From assembly GCA_035438985.1 (NCBI GenBank), contig DAORJK010000003.1, positions 273,186 to 337,185 of the forward strand: DNA of 64,000 bases, in the 5' to 3' direction. The notes under the pieces are model-generated. The model did no database searches and was not told the DNA's origin. It worked only from the letters and a program-made list of their open reading frames with translations. Position numbers and translations under genes: made by a program. Within the stretch, counting starts at the first letter, position 1, and every line of letters starts with the position of its first letter. Below are positions 8,282 through 16,363 of this stretch, one piece after another. The stretch is from UBA4408 sp002389785. Its GTDB lineage: Bacteria; Bacteroidota; Bacteroidia; UBA4408.

Positions 8282-11041
8282 ATGAAACTTTCAAAACTAT
8301 TTAAAGCTGCGCTTGCCGGATTGTTAACCTTGCTAATATTGCTTCTTAGCGCCGCATTGTTAATTGCCAATTTTTATGAAGACGAAGTAAAGCAAGTGCT
8401 TGTTGGTCAGTTAAACAAGCGCTTGGCCACGCCCGTTAGTGTTAAAAACATTGAACTTTCCTTGATAAAAAAATTTCCGAATGCCAGCTTGGTATTTACA
8501 GACGTAGTGGTGGAGTCGGTGAACAAAGCTGACAGCTCCGGTGCTGAAAAGTTGTTTAAAGAACCCCTCTTTAAAGCGCATAGTATTTTTTTACAATTCA
8601 ATGTTTTCGATATTTTTCATCATAACTACACCCTTAAAACCCTTGAAATAGAAGATGCAAAACTCAATGTGCTAATTGCACAAAACGGGGAAGACAACTT
8701 TCATTTTTGGAAAAAGTCAAGCGACACAACGAATTCAAATTTTTCACTATCGCTTGATAAAATTAAGGTAAATTCCTTAGACGTTGTTTACAATAACGCA
8801 CAAACAAATCAATTGTATTCATTGGTTGTTAAGCAAAGTGAGTTAAGCGGAAACTTTTCTTCTCAGAAGTATAATTTAATCACCAATGGTAACTACTATG
8901 TTGATGAAATAAAGATCAACAACACGGTATACGTGAAGCGCAAAAGTGTTGAACTTGAGGGAGAGTTGTTCGTCGAAAACAACGAGCGATTTTCATTTAA
9001 CAATTTATCGCTACTAGTGAACGAGTTGACTTTTGATGTAAAGGGAAATATTAACTTTCCTGAAAAGGAAAACACAACAATTGATTTAGATATAAAAGGA
9101 AAGAACCTTGACATTAAAACCTTTCTTTCTTTACTTCCCGAACAGCAACGAAAGTCTCTAAAAACCTACAGTAGCAGTGGACTGTTTTATTTTGATGCAA
9201 AAATAAAAGGTGCTTTCGGTAATGAAATTAATCCCGGGCTTTCGGCAAAATTTGGAATTCAAAACGGAATAATAAAAGAATCCGAGTCGGGGCTTTCGCT
9301 TAAAAACCTAGCACTAACAGGAGTTTTCTCAAACGGAAAAGGCGCTAATTCTGAAAGCAGTTCTATTAGCATTTCTAGTTTCAATGCGCAGTTGGGAACT
9401 GGCAAGTTGGTTGGAAATGGAAGCCTCCACAATTTTACTTATCCGATGGTAAAATTTATGGCCGAGGCTCATTTGAATCTGGAAGAGGTAAAGCGCTTTT
9501 TAAAGTTAGATACGCTGGAGTTGTGCTCCGGGAATTTAGTCTTGGATCTTGATTTTGAAGGAAGTTCATCGGCGCTGAAAAATTTATCTTCAACGAATCT
9601 ATCTCAAGTAAAGGCCGGTGGAAACCTAACTATTGAGCAGGGTAGTTTAAAACTAAAGGGAAACAAACAAACCATTCAAAATATCAATACATCCTTAATG
9701 TTTAACAATAACGACGTGGTAATTAATGAATGTAATTTCGCGGTTCAAAATTCAGATATTGCAATTAAAGGTTTTTTCAGAAATGCCTTAACCGCCTTGT
9801 TTAATCCTGATCAAAAATTGTTCATTGAGGCTACTTTAGAATCTCGATTTATTAATCTCGATGAGATATTAGCCGATGATGAAACACAAAGTAAAAGCAC
9901 AAACTCGTTTGAGTTACGTTTTTCAAATCGCATCAATTTTAATTTCAATGCAAGTATTCAACGTCTTGTTTTTAAACACTTTGAGGCAAAAAAAATAAGC
10001 GGTACTATTCAACTTCAAAACAAAAAGCTAGCGCTCTCTCCTATCTCTTTCCTAACCATGGATGGAAATGTTTTGGCCCGAGGAATTATTGATGGAACCG
10101 ATTCTACGCGCTTTTCTACCTTGTGGGATGCAGACTTACATTCCATCGACATATCAAAATTATTTTATTCGTTTCAAAACTTTGGCGGAAGCACTTTGAC
10201 TGAAAAAAATTTAAGGGGGCAAGCAAATTCTTCCATACAATTTTCCGGAAACTTTACACCACAATTAAATGCCATTAGCGAGAGCTTTGTTGCACAATTT
10301 AATTTGGAAATACTGAATGGTTCTCTCATAAATTTTGAACCTATGAAAAAACTTTCACGATTTATAAGTCTGTCCGAGTTAAGCGACATTCGTTTTGCCA
10401 CATTAAAAAACACGATAGAAATTAAAAAGCGAAACATTTTAATTCCAAAAATGGAAATTAACTCTTCGGCTTTGAACCTTACTGTTAGCGGTACACATAG
10501 CTTTGATAACGTGGTTGATTATCATTTTAAATTGTTGTTAAACGAATTGCTTACCAAAAAAGCAAAAAAAGCAAAACCCGAAAACGAAACTTTTGGAATT
10601 TTAGAGGATGATGGATTAGGGGGCATTCGCAAAACAGCGATCTATATTAGTATGTTGGGGCCTCTTGAAAGTCCGAAAATTACTTATGATAAAAGTGGCT
10701 TAAAGACGCAAATGAAAGAGCATGTGGCGAGCGAGAAACAAAGTTTAAAGTCTATTTTAAAAAGCGAGTTTGGATGGTTTAAAAATGATACCACACTAAA
10801 AAACGCACAGCCCAAAAAGCAGGTGGCAAAATTTGAAACCGAATGGGAGGAAAGCGATAAGTCTCAAGTTAAAAAACAAAACTCGGAAAAAACATTGCCT
10901 AAGGTGGTTAAGGAATCAGATAATGCCTCTGACGGAAAGAAAATTAAACTATTTGACAACCTTCTCAAAAAGGCTGATTCCGAACCCAAAAAACCAACGA
11001 AAAAGCCAGAAAAAGAGGAAAACTCTGATGATTATGATTAA
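8282..11041 (+). CDS. AsmA-like protein, N-terminally membrane-anchored
   Basis: A 919-residue protein with one N-terminal membrane helix (about residues 8-30) followed by a long beta-rich AsmA/TamB-type region; the N-terminal NFYEDEVKQVLVGQLNKRL segment and the conserved NASLVFTDV resemble Bacteroidota AsmA-family proteins. AsmA-like proteins are thought to bridge inner and outer membranes and move phospholipids. The last 120 residues are a charged, lysine-rich low-complexity tail, probably disordered. The stop codon overlaps the 3' end of the convergent receiver gene by 4 bases. Confidence 0.85.
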   Translation: MKLSKLFKAALAGLLTLLILLLSAALLIANFYEDEVKQVLVGQLNKRLATPVSVKNIELSLIKKFPNASLVFTDVVVESVNKADSSGAEKLFKEPLFKAHSIFLQFNVFDIFHHNYTLKTLEIEDAKLNVLIAQNGEDNFHFWKKSSDTTNSNFSLSLDKIKVNSLDVVYNNAQTNQLYSLVVKQSELSGNFSSQKYNLITNGNYYVDEIKINNTVYVKRKSVELEGELFVENNERFSFNNLSLLVNELTFDVKGNINFPEKENTTIDLDIKGKNLDIKTFLSLLPEQQRKSLKTYSSSGLFYFDAKIKGAFGNEINPGLSAKFGIQNGIIKESESGLSLKNLALTGVFSNGKGANSESSSISISSFNAQLGTGKLVGNGSLHNFTYPMVKFMAEAHLNLEEVKRFLKLDTLELCSGNLVLDLDFEGSSSALKNLSSTNLSQVKAGGNLTIEQGSLKLKGNKQTIQNINTSLMFNNNDVVINECNFAVQNSDIAIKGFFRNALTALFNPDQKLFIEATLESRFINLDEILADDETQSKSTNSFELRFSNRINFNFNASIQRLVFKHFEAKKISGTIQLQNKKLALSPISFLTMDGNVLARGIIDGTDSTRFSTLWDADLHSIDISKLFYSFQNFGGSTLTEKNLRGQANSSIQFSGNFTPQLNAISESFVAQFNLEILNGSLINFEPMKKLSRFISLSELSDIRFATLKNTIEIKKRNILIPKMEINSSALNLTVSGTHSFDNVVDYHFKLLLNELLTKKAKKAKPENETFGILEDDGLGGIRKTAIYISMLGPLESPKITYDKSGLKTQMKEHVASEKQSLKSILKSEFGWFKNDTTLKNAQPKKQVAKFETEWEESDKSQVKKQNSEKTLPKVVKESDNASDGKKIKLFDNLLKKADSEPKKPTKKPEKEENSDDYD

Positions 11042-11451
11042 CGCGTAAGCTTCGTTTTTTGCATTCCTCCAAGGAGTCTTTGCACCTCTCCTACCAGTGT
11101 TTGTGGGCGAATCGTTTTATTAAGATATGCATCAGCTCCTGATTCATGCGCCAGCAATGCGGCATATTCATTTTCGTCGGCTGTTAAAAAAAGAAAGGGA
11201 ATGTGTTTCAGGTCTTCTTTCTTTTTAACCTTCTTACACAATTCAATTCCATTCATAAATGGCATACGCATATCGCTAATTATTAGTTGTGGATGTATTT
11301 CTTCTATAAGCCGAAGCGCCTCCACTCCATTGTTCAATGTGTATACATCGTAGTTTAGTTTTTTTAGTTGGTAGCTCATAAATTCGAGCACATCTTCTTC
11401 ATCGTCAACCAACACTATTTTTTCGCTAAGCTTTGCTGTTGTTGCTAACAT
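11038..11451 (-). CDS. Single-domain response regulator (CheY-like receiver)
   Basis: A 137-residue stand-alone receiver domain. The acidic pocket is Asp16-Asp17 (VLVDDEED), the phospho-acceptor Asp60 is in LIISDMRMP, Thr90 is in FLFLTADE, and the conserved lysine is Lys112 in YLNKTI. There is no output domain, so it must act by protein contact or as a phosphorelay intermediate. No kinase is adjacent; the nearest in the window is the multi-PAS kinase 20 kb away, and a link is speculative. Confidence 0.93.
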   Translation of the reverse strand: MLATTAKLSEKIVLVDDEEDVLEFMSYQLKKLNYDVYTLNNGVEALRLIEEIHPQLIISDMRMPFMNGIELCKKVKKKEDLKHIPFLFLTADENEYAALLAHESGADAYLNKTIRPQTLVGEVQRLLGGMQKTKLTR

Positions 11452-11605
11452 CGTTGTTTTTTTTGCAAAGGTTTGACTTTGGTGTTATCGTCATGTTAGC
11501 CTAATGTCATTAAATTATTTTTGTTTATTTGTGCCGCTTGTTTTCAATGAGTACTTGTTCCGATTAAATTGTATTTTTAGCCACACAAATAAAACCCTAC
11601 ACATA

Positions 11606-12343
11606 ATGAAAAAAACAAATCGCATTTTATTGCTAATCTTTTCTGTTTCGTTTATAAATACTGTGTTTGCTCAAAAGGCAGAAGTTGGATTCAGCGGAGG
11701 TTATGGAACTACTTGGTTATTAAATAAAAACGTCTTTGATCGAGGACCGGAATTAGATCCTGTTGTTTCGGGCGCAGGTAACTATGGTTTGGCTGCTACT
11801 TTTTATTTTACTGAAAAAGTTGGCTTGGGTATTGAACTAAACAATGCAACTGTCAATCAAAAATACAAAGGCGAAATCGGAGGAACTACTTTTACGTCAA
11901 AAACAAAGATTAACTTTTTAGACATTCCCTTGCTTTTAAAATTGAAGTCGGGTAAGTCGGGTTTTTACTTCGAAATTGGACCAAAGTTAAGCTATACACT
12001 TGCTGCATCCGAATCAGTTAATTCCTCACTTGTTTATTTTACTTCAAACGGCGGCACAGTTAAAAGTGATTTTAATAGTGCTTTAATTTCAGGAGTAATT
12101 GGTATTGGTGGTCGTATTAATGTGGTTGACGCTGTAACAATTTCTATGGGAGTTCGATTTGCCGGTACCATTACTGATGCAACTAAAGAATACACGGTTT
12201 CGGGTGCAGGAACTAGTGGGTATGATTTGGGAACTGCAGGATTGTCTGCGAATACCAACAGCTCTGGCGCTGCCGATTACAAAAGAACAACGATTGCCAG
12301 TGGTGGCATTCAAATTGGGGTAGCCTATCGAATTGGCAAATAA
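11606..12343 (+). CDS. Outer-membrane beta-barrel protein, PorT/OMP_b-brl_2-like
   Basis: A 245-residue protein with a signal peptide (MKKTNRILLLIFSVSFINTV, cleavage after FAQ or nearby). The body has alternating beta strands with glycine-rich turns and ends in a short strand, consistent with an 8-strand outer-membrane barrel of the family often named PorT-like in Bacteroidota. The ATG at 11606 is preferred over an upstream one because it begins the signal peptide. A strong hairpin terminator follows. The function is unknown; true PorT in type IX secretion cannot be claimed from sequence alone. Confidence 0.8.
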   Translation: MKKTNRILLLIFSVSFINTVFAQKAEVGFSGGYGTTWLLNKNVFDRGPELDPVVSGAGNYGLAATFYFTEKVGLGIELNNATVNQKYKGEIGGTTFTSKTKINFLDIPLLLKLKSGKSGFYFEIGPKLSYTLAASESVNSSLVYFTSNGGTVKSDFNSALISGVIGIGGRINVVDAVTISMGVRFAGTITDATKEYTVSGAGTSGYDLGTAGLSANTNSSGAADYKRTTIASGGIQIGVAYRIGK

Positions 12344-12367
12344 TTGTTTCGTTTTCAGTAAGCTTTT

Positions 12368-12393
12368 AGCCTCCGATTTTCGGGGGCTTTTTT
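12368..12393 (+). terminator. Rho-independent terminator after the beta-barrel gene
   Basis: A 9-bp stem (AGCCTCCGA with TCGGGGGCT, one wobble pair) with a 3-base loop is followed by a run of T. It lies 25 bases after the stop codon. Confidence 0.85.
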
Positions 12394-12424
12394 ATTGCCT
12401 AATTTTCAAGGGTAGCTATTACCA

Positions 12425-12452
12425 TTGAATACAATACAAATGCTTACTTTTG
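12425..12452 (+). promoter_or_regulatory. Promoter of mnmG
   Basis: TTG at 12425-12427 is followed after 17 bases by TACTTTTG (12445-12452), an exact TAnnTTTG match. The mnmG ATG is only 7 bases beyond, so transcription probably starts at or next to the start codon. Confidence 0.65.
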
Positions 12453-12459
12453 CGGCCAA

Positions 12460-14325
12460 ATGTTTAAAAATTACGATGTTATAGTAGTAGGAGCAGGGCA
12501 TGCCGGTTGCGAGGCCGCAGCTGCTGCTGCAAATTTAGGCTCGTCGGTACTTTTGGTAACGATGAACATGCAAACCATTGCACAAATGAGCTGCAATCCT
12601 GCAATGGGAGGAATTGCCAAAGGTCAAATTGTGCGAGAAATTGATGCGCTTGGCGGTTACTCAGGAATTGTTTCGGATAAAACCGCGATCCAATTCCGAT
12701 TGCTTAACAGGAGCAAAGGTCCGGCAATGTGGAGTCCGAGAGTTCAAAGCGACAGGCTTCGTTTTGCTGAAGAATGGCGATTAATGTTAGAAGCGACACC
12801 CGGACTTGATTTTTGGCAAGATATGGTGAGTTCTCTTTTGGTTGAAAACAACACTGTTGTTGGAGTGGTTACAGGTATGGGCTTAGAGATAAGAGCAAAA
12901 TCAGTTGTATTAACCAACGGTACTTTCTTAAATGGAATAATACATATTGGTGAAAAACAGTTTGGAGGAGGCAGGGCATCTGAAAGCGCTTCGAAGGGTA
13001 TCACAGAACAATTAATTTCGTTGGGTTTTGAGTCAGGTAGAATGAAAACCGGCACACCCCCTCGGATTGATGGTCGTTCATTAGATTATTCGAAAATGGA
13101 AGAGCAAAAAGGCGATGAAGAGCCTGGAACCTTTTCATTTTTGTCGGAAATAAAACCATTAAAAGAGCAGCGAAGTTGTTTCATTACCTATACCAACGAT
13201 AAGGTGCACGAATTGCTCAGAACCGGTTTCGAAAAATCCCCAATGTTTCAAGGACGAATCAAGGGTCTAGGTCCAAGATATTGCCCATCAATTGAAGATA
13301 AAATTACGCGATTTGCAGAGCGTGAAAGACATCAAATATTTGTCGAGCCAGAAGGGTGGAATACTATTGAAATATACGTGAATGGTTTTTCAACATCCCT
13401 GCCCGAAGATGTGCAGTATGCAGCATTAAAACTAATTCCGGGCTTTGAGAATGTTAAAATGTTTCGCCCGGGATATGCAATTGAATACGACTATTTCCCT
13501 CCGCGTCAGTTACAACTTACCTTAGAAACTAAATTAATTTCAAATTTGTTTTTCGCAGGTCAAATTAATGGTACAACGGGTTATGAGGAGGCTGCTTGCC
13601 AAGGATTAATGGCTGGAATAAATGCACACCAAAAAATAAACGGAAAGGCACCTTTTATCTTGCAGCGATCAGAAGCGTATATTGGAGTTTTAATAGACGA
13701 TTTGGTAACCAAGGGCACTGATGAGCCTTACCGCATGTTTACATCGCGTGCTGAGTACCGTATTTTGCTTAGACAAGATAATGCCGATATACGATTAACA
13801 CCTAAGGCCTACGAATTAGGTCTTGCATCAAAAGATCGCCTAACAAGAGTTGAGCAAAAAATGCAAGCCAGCAAATTAATAACAAACTATTTTAAACAAA
13901 CTAGCGCGGAACCGGAAACTGTGAATTCATATTTGGCGTCTGTAGATTCTGCTCTAATTAATCAAAAAGTAAAATATTTTTCAATATTGTCACGACCAAA
14001 TATTTCTATTATTGAATTAAGCAATAGTGATACTGAGTTGAGTAAATTTTTAAAAAGTTTCGCCGCAGAGTGTATTGAACAGGCTGAGATATTAATGAAA
14101 TATGAGGGCTATATTTCTAAAGAACAAGAAATGGTTGATAAGCAAAATAGGCTCGAAAATTTAGAATTACATCATATTGTTGATTACAAAAACATACCCT
14201 CATTGTCGGCAGAAGCAAAAGATAAACTAAACAAAGTAAAGCCTAAAACGATAGGGCAAGCTTCCCGAATAAGTGGGATTTCTCCTGCAGATATATCTGT
14301 CTTAATGATATACATGGGTCGTTAA
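12460..14325 (+). CDS. mnmG: tRNA uridine-5-carboxymethylaminomethyl(34) synthesis enzyme MnmG (GidA)
   Basis: A 621-residue FAD enzyme that, with MnmE, installs the cmnm5 group on wobble uridine 34 of certain tRNAs. The Rossmann FAD motif VVGAGHAGCEAA is at residues 9-20, the folate/FAD region contains MSCNPAMGGIAKGQ, and the family signature GTGYEEAAxQG appears as TTGYEEAACQGL around residue 385. Length is standard. MnmE is not in the window. The gene is close to the chromosomal origin in many bacteria, which fits the parS-like sites directly downstream. Confidence 0.98.
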   Translation: MFKNYDVIVVGAGHAGCEAAAAAANLGSSVLLVTMNMQTIAQMSCNPAMGGIAKGQIVREIDALGGYSGIVSDKTAIQFRLLNRSKGPAMWSPRVQSDRLRFAEEWRLMLEATPGLDFWQDMVSSLLVENNTVVGVVTGMGLEIRAKSVVLTNGTFLNGIIHIGEKQFGGGRASESASKGITEQLISLGFESGRMKTGTPPRIDGRSLDYSKMEEQKGDEEPGTFSFLSEIKPLKEQRSCFITYTNDKVHELLRTGFEKSPMFQGRIKGLGPRYCPSIEDKITRFAERERHQIFVEPEGWNTIEIYVNGFSTSLPEDVQYAALKLIPGFENVKMFRPGYAIEYDYFPPRQLQLTLETKLISNLFFAGQINGTTGYEEAACQGLMAGINAHQKINGKAPFILQRSEAYIGVLIDDLVTKGTDEPYRMFTSRAEYRILLRQDNADIRLTPKAYELGLASKDRLTRVEQKMQASKLITNYFKQTSAEPETVNSYLASVDSALINQKVKYFSILSRPNISIIELSNSDTELSKFLKSFAAECIEQAEILMKYEGYISKEQEMVDKQNRLENLELHHIVDYKNIPSLSAEAKDKLNKVKPKTIGQASRISGISPADISVLMIYMGR

Positions 14326-14355
14326 TTCAATTCAAAACTTTATAAAATAATTAAA

Positions 14356-14371
14356 TGTTTCACGTGGAACA
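14356..14371. other. parS-like ParB binding site 1
   Basis: TGTTTCACGTGGAACA differs by one base from the bacterial parS consensus TGTTTCACGTGAAACA and is almost a perfect palindrome. It lies in the 65-base spacer between mnmG and the methyltransferase gene. An identical copy with the same flanks is 329 bases downstream. Confidence 0.85.
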
Positions 14372-14390
14372 TTTCTAAAACAGTACAATT

Positions 14391-15281
14391 ATGCAAACTC
14401 TTGATTCCTGTCCAGTGTGCAACTCAAATGCATTTGAAGACTATATTAAATGTGAAGACCATACTGTTTCACACTCTGTTTTCTCCATAGTACATTGTAA
14501 AAATTGCTCATTTAAATTTACGAATCCTCGTCCGGATGCTAATGAAATTGTTAAATATTATGAGTCTGTAGACTATATCTCACATTCTAACACAAACACT
14601 GGCTTGTTTAATAAAATCTATCAAGCCATAAGAAACTACACAATTTCTCAAAAATACGCTTTGATTTCTTCTAATGTTTCACGTGGAACATTGTTAGATA
14701 TCGGTTGCGGAACCGGTGAGTTTTTGAACTACTTTTCGAAAAAGGGTTGGGATGTTCTTGGGGTTGAGCCAAGCACTTCTGCTAGAAATCTCGCAATTAG
14801 TAACTATCGTTTAAACGTTGTGGGCGAAGACAATATTGCACAAATGAAAGGAGACTCATTTAATGTTATTACTATGTGGCATGTGTTAGAACATGTTCAT
14901 TTACTAAGCGATCGATTAAAACAAATAAGTAGAATAATTAGCGGTAATGGTATGCTAATAATTGCAGTTCCAAACTACACTTCATATGATGCAAAATACT
15001 ATAAAGAAAAGTGGGCTGCTTATGATTTACCTCGACACCTGTATCACTTCTCACCTAAAACAATAAACCAATTACTAACTCAAAATGGATTTCAATTAGT
15101 TAAAACTTTACCAATGAAATTCGATTCTTTTTATGTTTCAATGTTAAGTGAGAAATATAAAAACGGGAAAATAAATTATATCAAAGCTTGTTTAATTGGT
15201 TTAACTTCAAACCTAAAAGCAAGCCTAAAAAATAATAATAGCTATTCCAGCCAAATATATATGTTCAGAAAAACAAATTAA
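14391..15281 (+). CDS. Class I SAM-dependent methyltransferase with N-terminal zinc ribbon
   Basis: A 296-residue protein. The N-terminus has CPVC and, about 25 residues later, CKNC, forming a probable zinc ribbon. The SAM-binding motif I LLDIGCGTGEFL is near residue 105, and motif WHVLEHV is further on. This matches the Methyltransf_23-type family common next to mnmG in Bacteroidota. The substrate is unknown; such proteins act on sugars, lipids or quinone-like molecules. A second parS-like site lies inside the coding sequence, just before motif I, encoding NVSRGT. Confidence 0.88.
   Translation: MQTLDSCPVCNSNAFEDYIKCEDHTVSHSVFSIVHCKNCSFKFTNPRPDANEIVKYYESVDYISHSNTNTGLFNKIYQAIRNYTISQKYALISSNVSRGTLLDIGCGTGEFLNYFSKKGWDVLGVEPSTSARNLAISNYRLNVVGEDNIAQMKGDSFNVITMWHVLEHVHLLSDRLKQISRIISGNGMLIIAVPNYTSYDAKYYKEKWAAYDLPRHLYHFSPKTINQLLTQNGFQLVKTLPMKFDSFYVSMLSEKYKNGKINYIKACLIGLTSNLKASLKNNNSYSSQIYMFRKTN
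14685..14700. other. parS-like ParB binding site 2 (intragenic)
   Basis: The same 16-mer as the site at 14356, TGTTTCACGTGGAACA. The identity extends to 20 bases with the AA and TT flanks. It is inside the methyltransferase reading frame. Confidence 0.85.
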
Positions 15282-15447
15282 TGTGCTAATCAAAACCAGC
15301 CCTTCAAAAAGGGTCAATTCGTTTGAAATCGCGCATTTTTTTGCTTGTTGAGGCTAGGCTTCCTTTTTTCTCCAATCAATCAACCTAGCCGATGTTTTTC
15401 TCGCATAGCTATTATTCAACAAGGATGCGGTGTTCAGCAATGGATGT

Positions 15448-16356
15448 TTACTCAATCATCTTTTGTATGAATGCAGTTCCGCATACTTCAAACCAGCCAA
15501 CAGGTTTGTGCTCTGTTTTGGTAATATTGGGATTAATATTGCGAATGTTTGTTATGATATTGTAAGGGGGTGTAGCAAATAGTCCTCCATTTATCATTTG
15601 ACTTTGTGCCTGATTTAAAAAATTATATGTGTTTTCGTTAATTCCATATAATTCTACTTTCACTAATTCTCCCGGTTCAAACGGCTTTTCAAAATCATTT
15701 ATACCTTGTCGGTAAGGAACTATAAAAATAAAGCCATCGCCATTCCCAAAAGCAGCCTCTTGTGCAGTAAGTATAGCCGATGGTTTATTGTTAAAAGTTC
15801 CATTTCTATACGTTCGAATCCAGTAAAAATCCTGTCGACCGAAATTGTCTCTAGCCCAAAATTCAGCTCTAATAACCGAATCTGTCCCAAAGCCACTAAT
15901 CTCTTTATATTGAGTTAATGAATCCATAACAACCGAAGGCTGCATGGTTGTTTCAGAAACATAATGCTCTCCCTCGTACAATATGTCGAGAGCATAAGAA
16001 TGACCCACTCTTGCTATTGTATCACCCACTGCTGGAGTCCAAATATAATTTCCTGTTGAAGCATCTTCTACAAACAAAAACTCATGTCCTAAATCGTCAA
16101 ACACTTTTACGGTAGCACCGGTAGCTGCAGGAGAGGTGCTATTAACAAAATAATCGGCAGTTTTTGTAAGCACAATAACTTGACTTCCCGGCTTGTCTGT
16201 TATCCAAGCATCTACTGTAAGTTGTGATGTTCCGCTATCTAATTTTATATCAATTTTTTCTTCGCAGGCTACTAAAAAAAACAGAGTCGGCATAAAAATC
16301 ATAAAGCCCTTACTAAGGCTTAAAAAATAGTTCTTTACTAAGATTAACTTTTTCAT
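15448..16356 (-). CDS. DUF4249 lipoprotein, partner of the TonB-dependent receptor
   Basis: A 302-residue protein with a lipoprotein signal ending LFFLVAC (Cys about residue 27) and the DUF4249 start pattern EKIDIKLDSGTSQLTVDAWI, followed by a beta-sandwich-like domain. It starts 7 bases after the stop of the TonB-dependent receptor gene, so the two are co-transcribed. This receptor/DUF4249 pairing is common in Bacteroidota; the lipoprotein may be a surface cap or substrate-binding partner, but no substrate is known. The in-frame ORF extends 57 codons further upstream, into the receptor gene, but this ATG begins the signal peptide. Confidence 0.85.
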   Translation of the reverse strand: MKKLILVKNYFLSLSKGFMIFMPTLFFLVACEEKIDIKLDSGTSQLTVDAWITDKPGSQVIVLTKTADYFVNSTSPAATGATVKVFDDLGHEFLFVEDASTGNYIWTPAVGDTIARVGHSYALDILYEGEHYVSETTMQPSVVMDSLTQYKEISGFGTDSVIRAEFWARDNFGRQDFYWIRTYRNGTFNNKPSAILTAQEAAFGNGDGFIFIVPYRQGINDFEKPFEPGELVKVELYGINENTYNFLNQAQSQMINGGLFATPPYNIITNIRNINPNITKTEHKPVGWFEVCGTAFIQKMIE

Positions 16357-16363
16357 CTTATTC

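Noticed and set aside
15352..15390. Inverted repeat GGCTAGG / CCTAGCC between the methyltransferase and DUF4249 genes, as a terminator
   Set aside because: The arms are only 7 bp with a loop of 25 bases and no T-run on either side in the right place.
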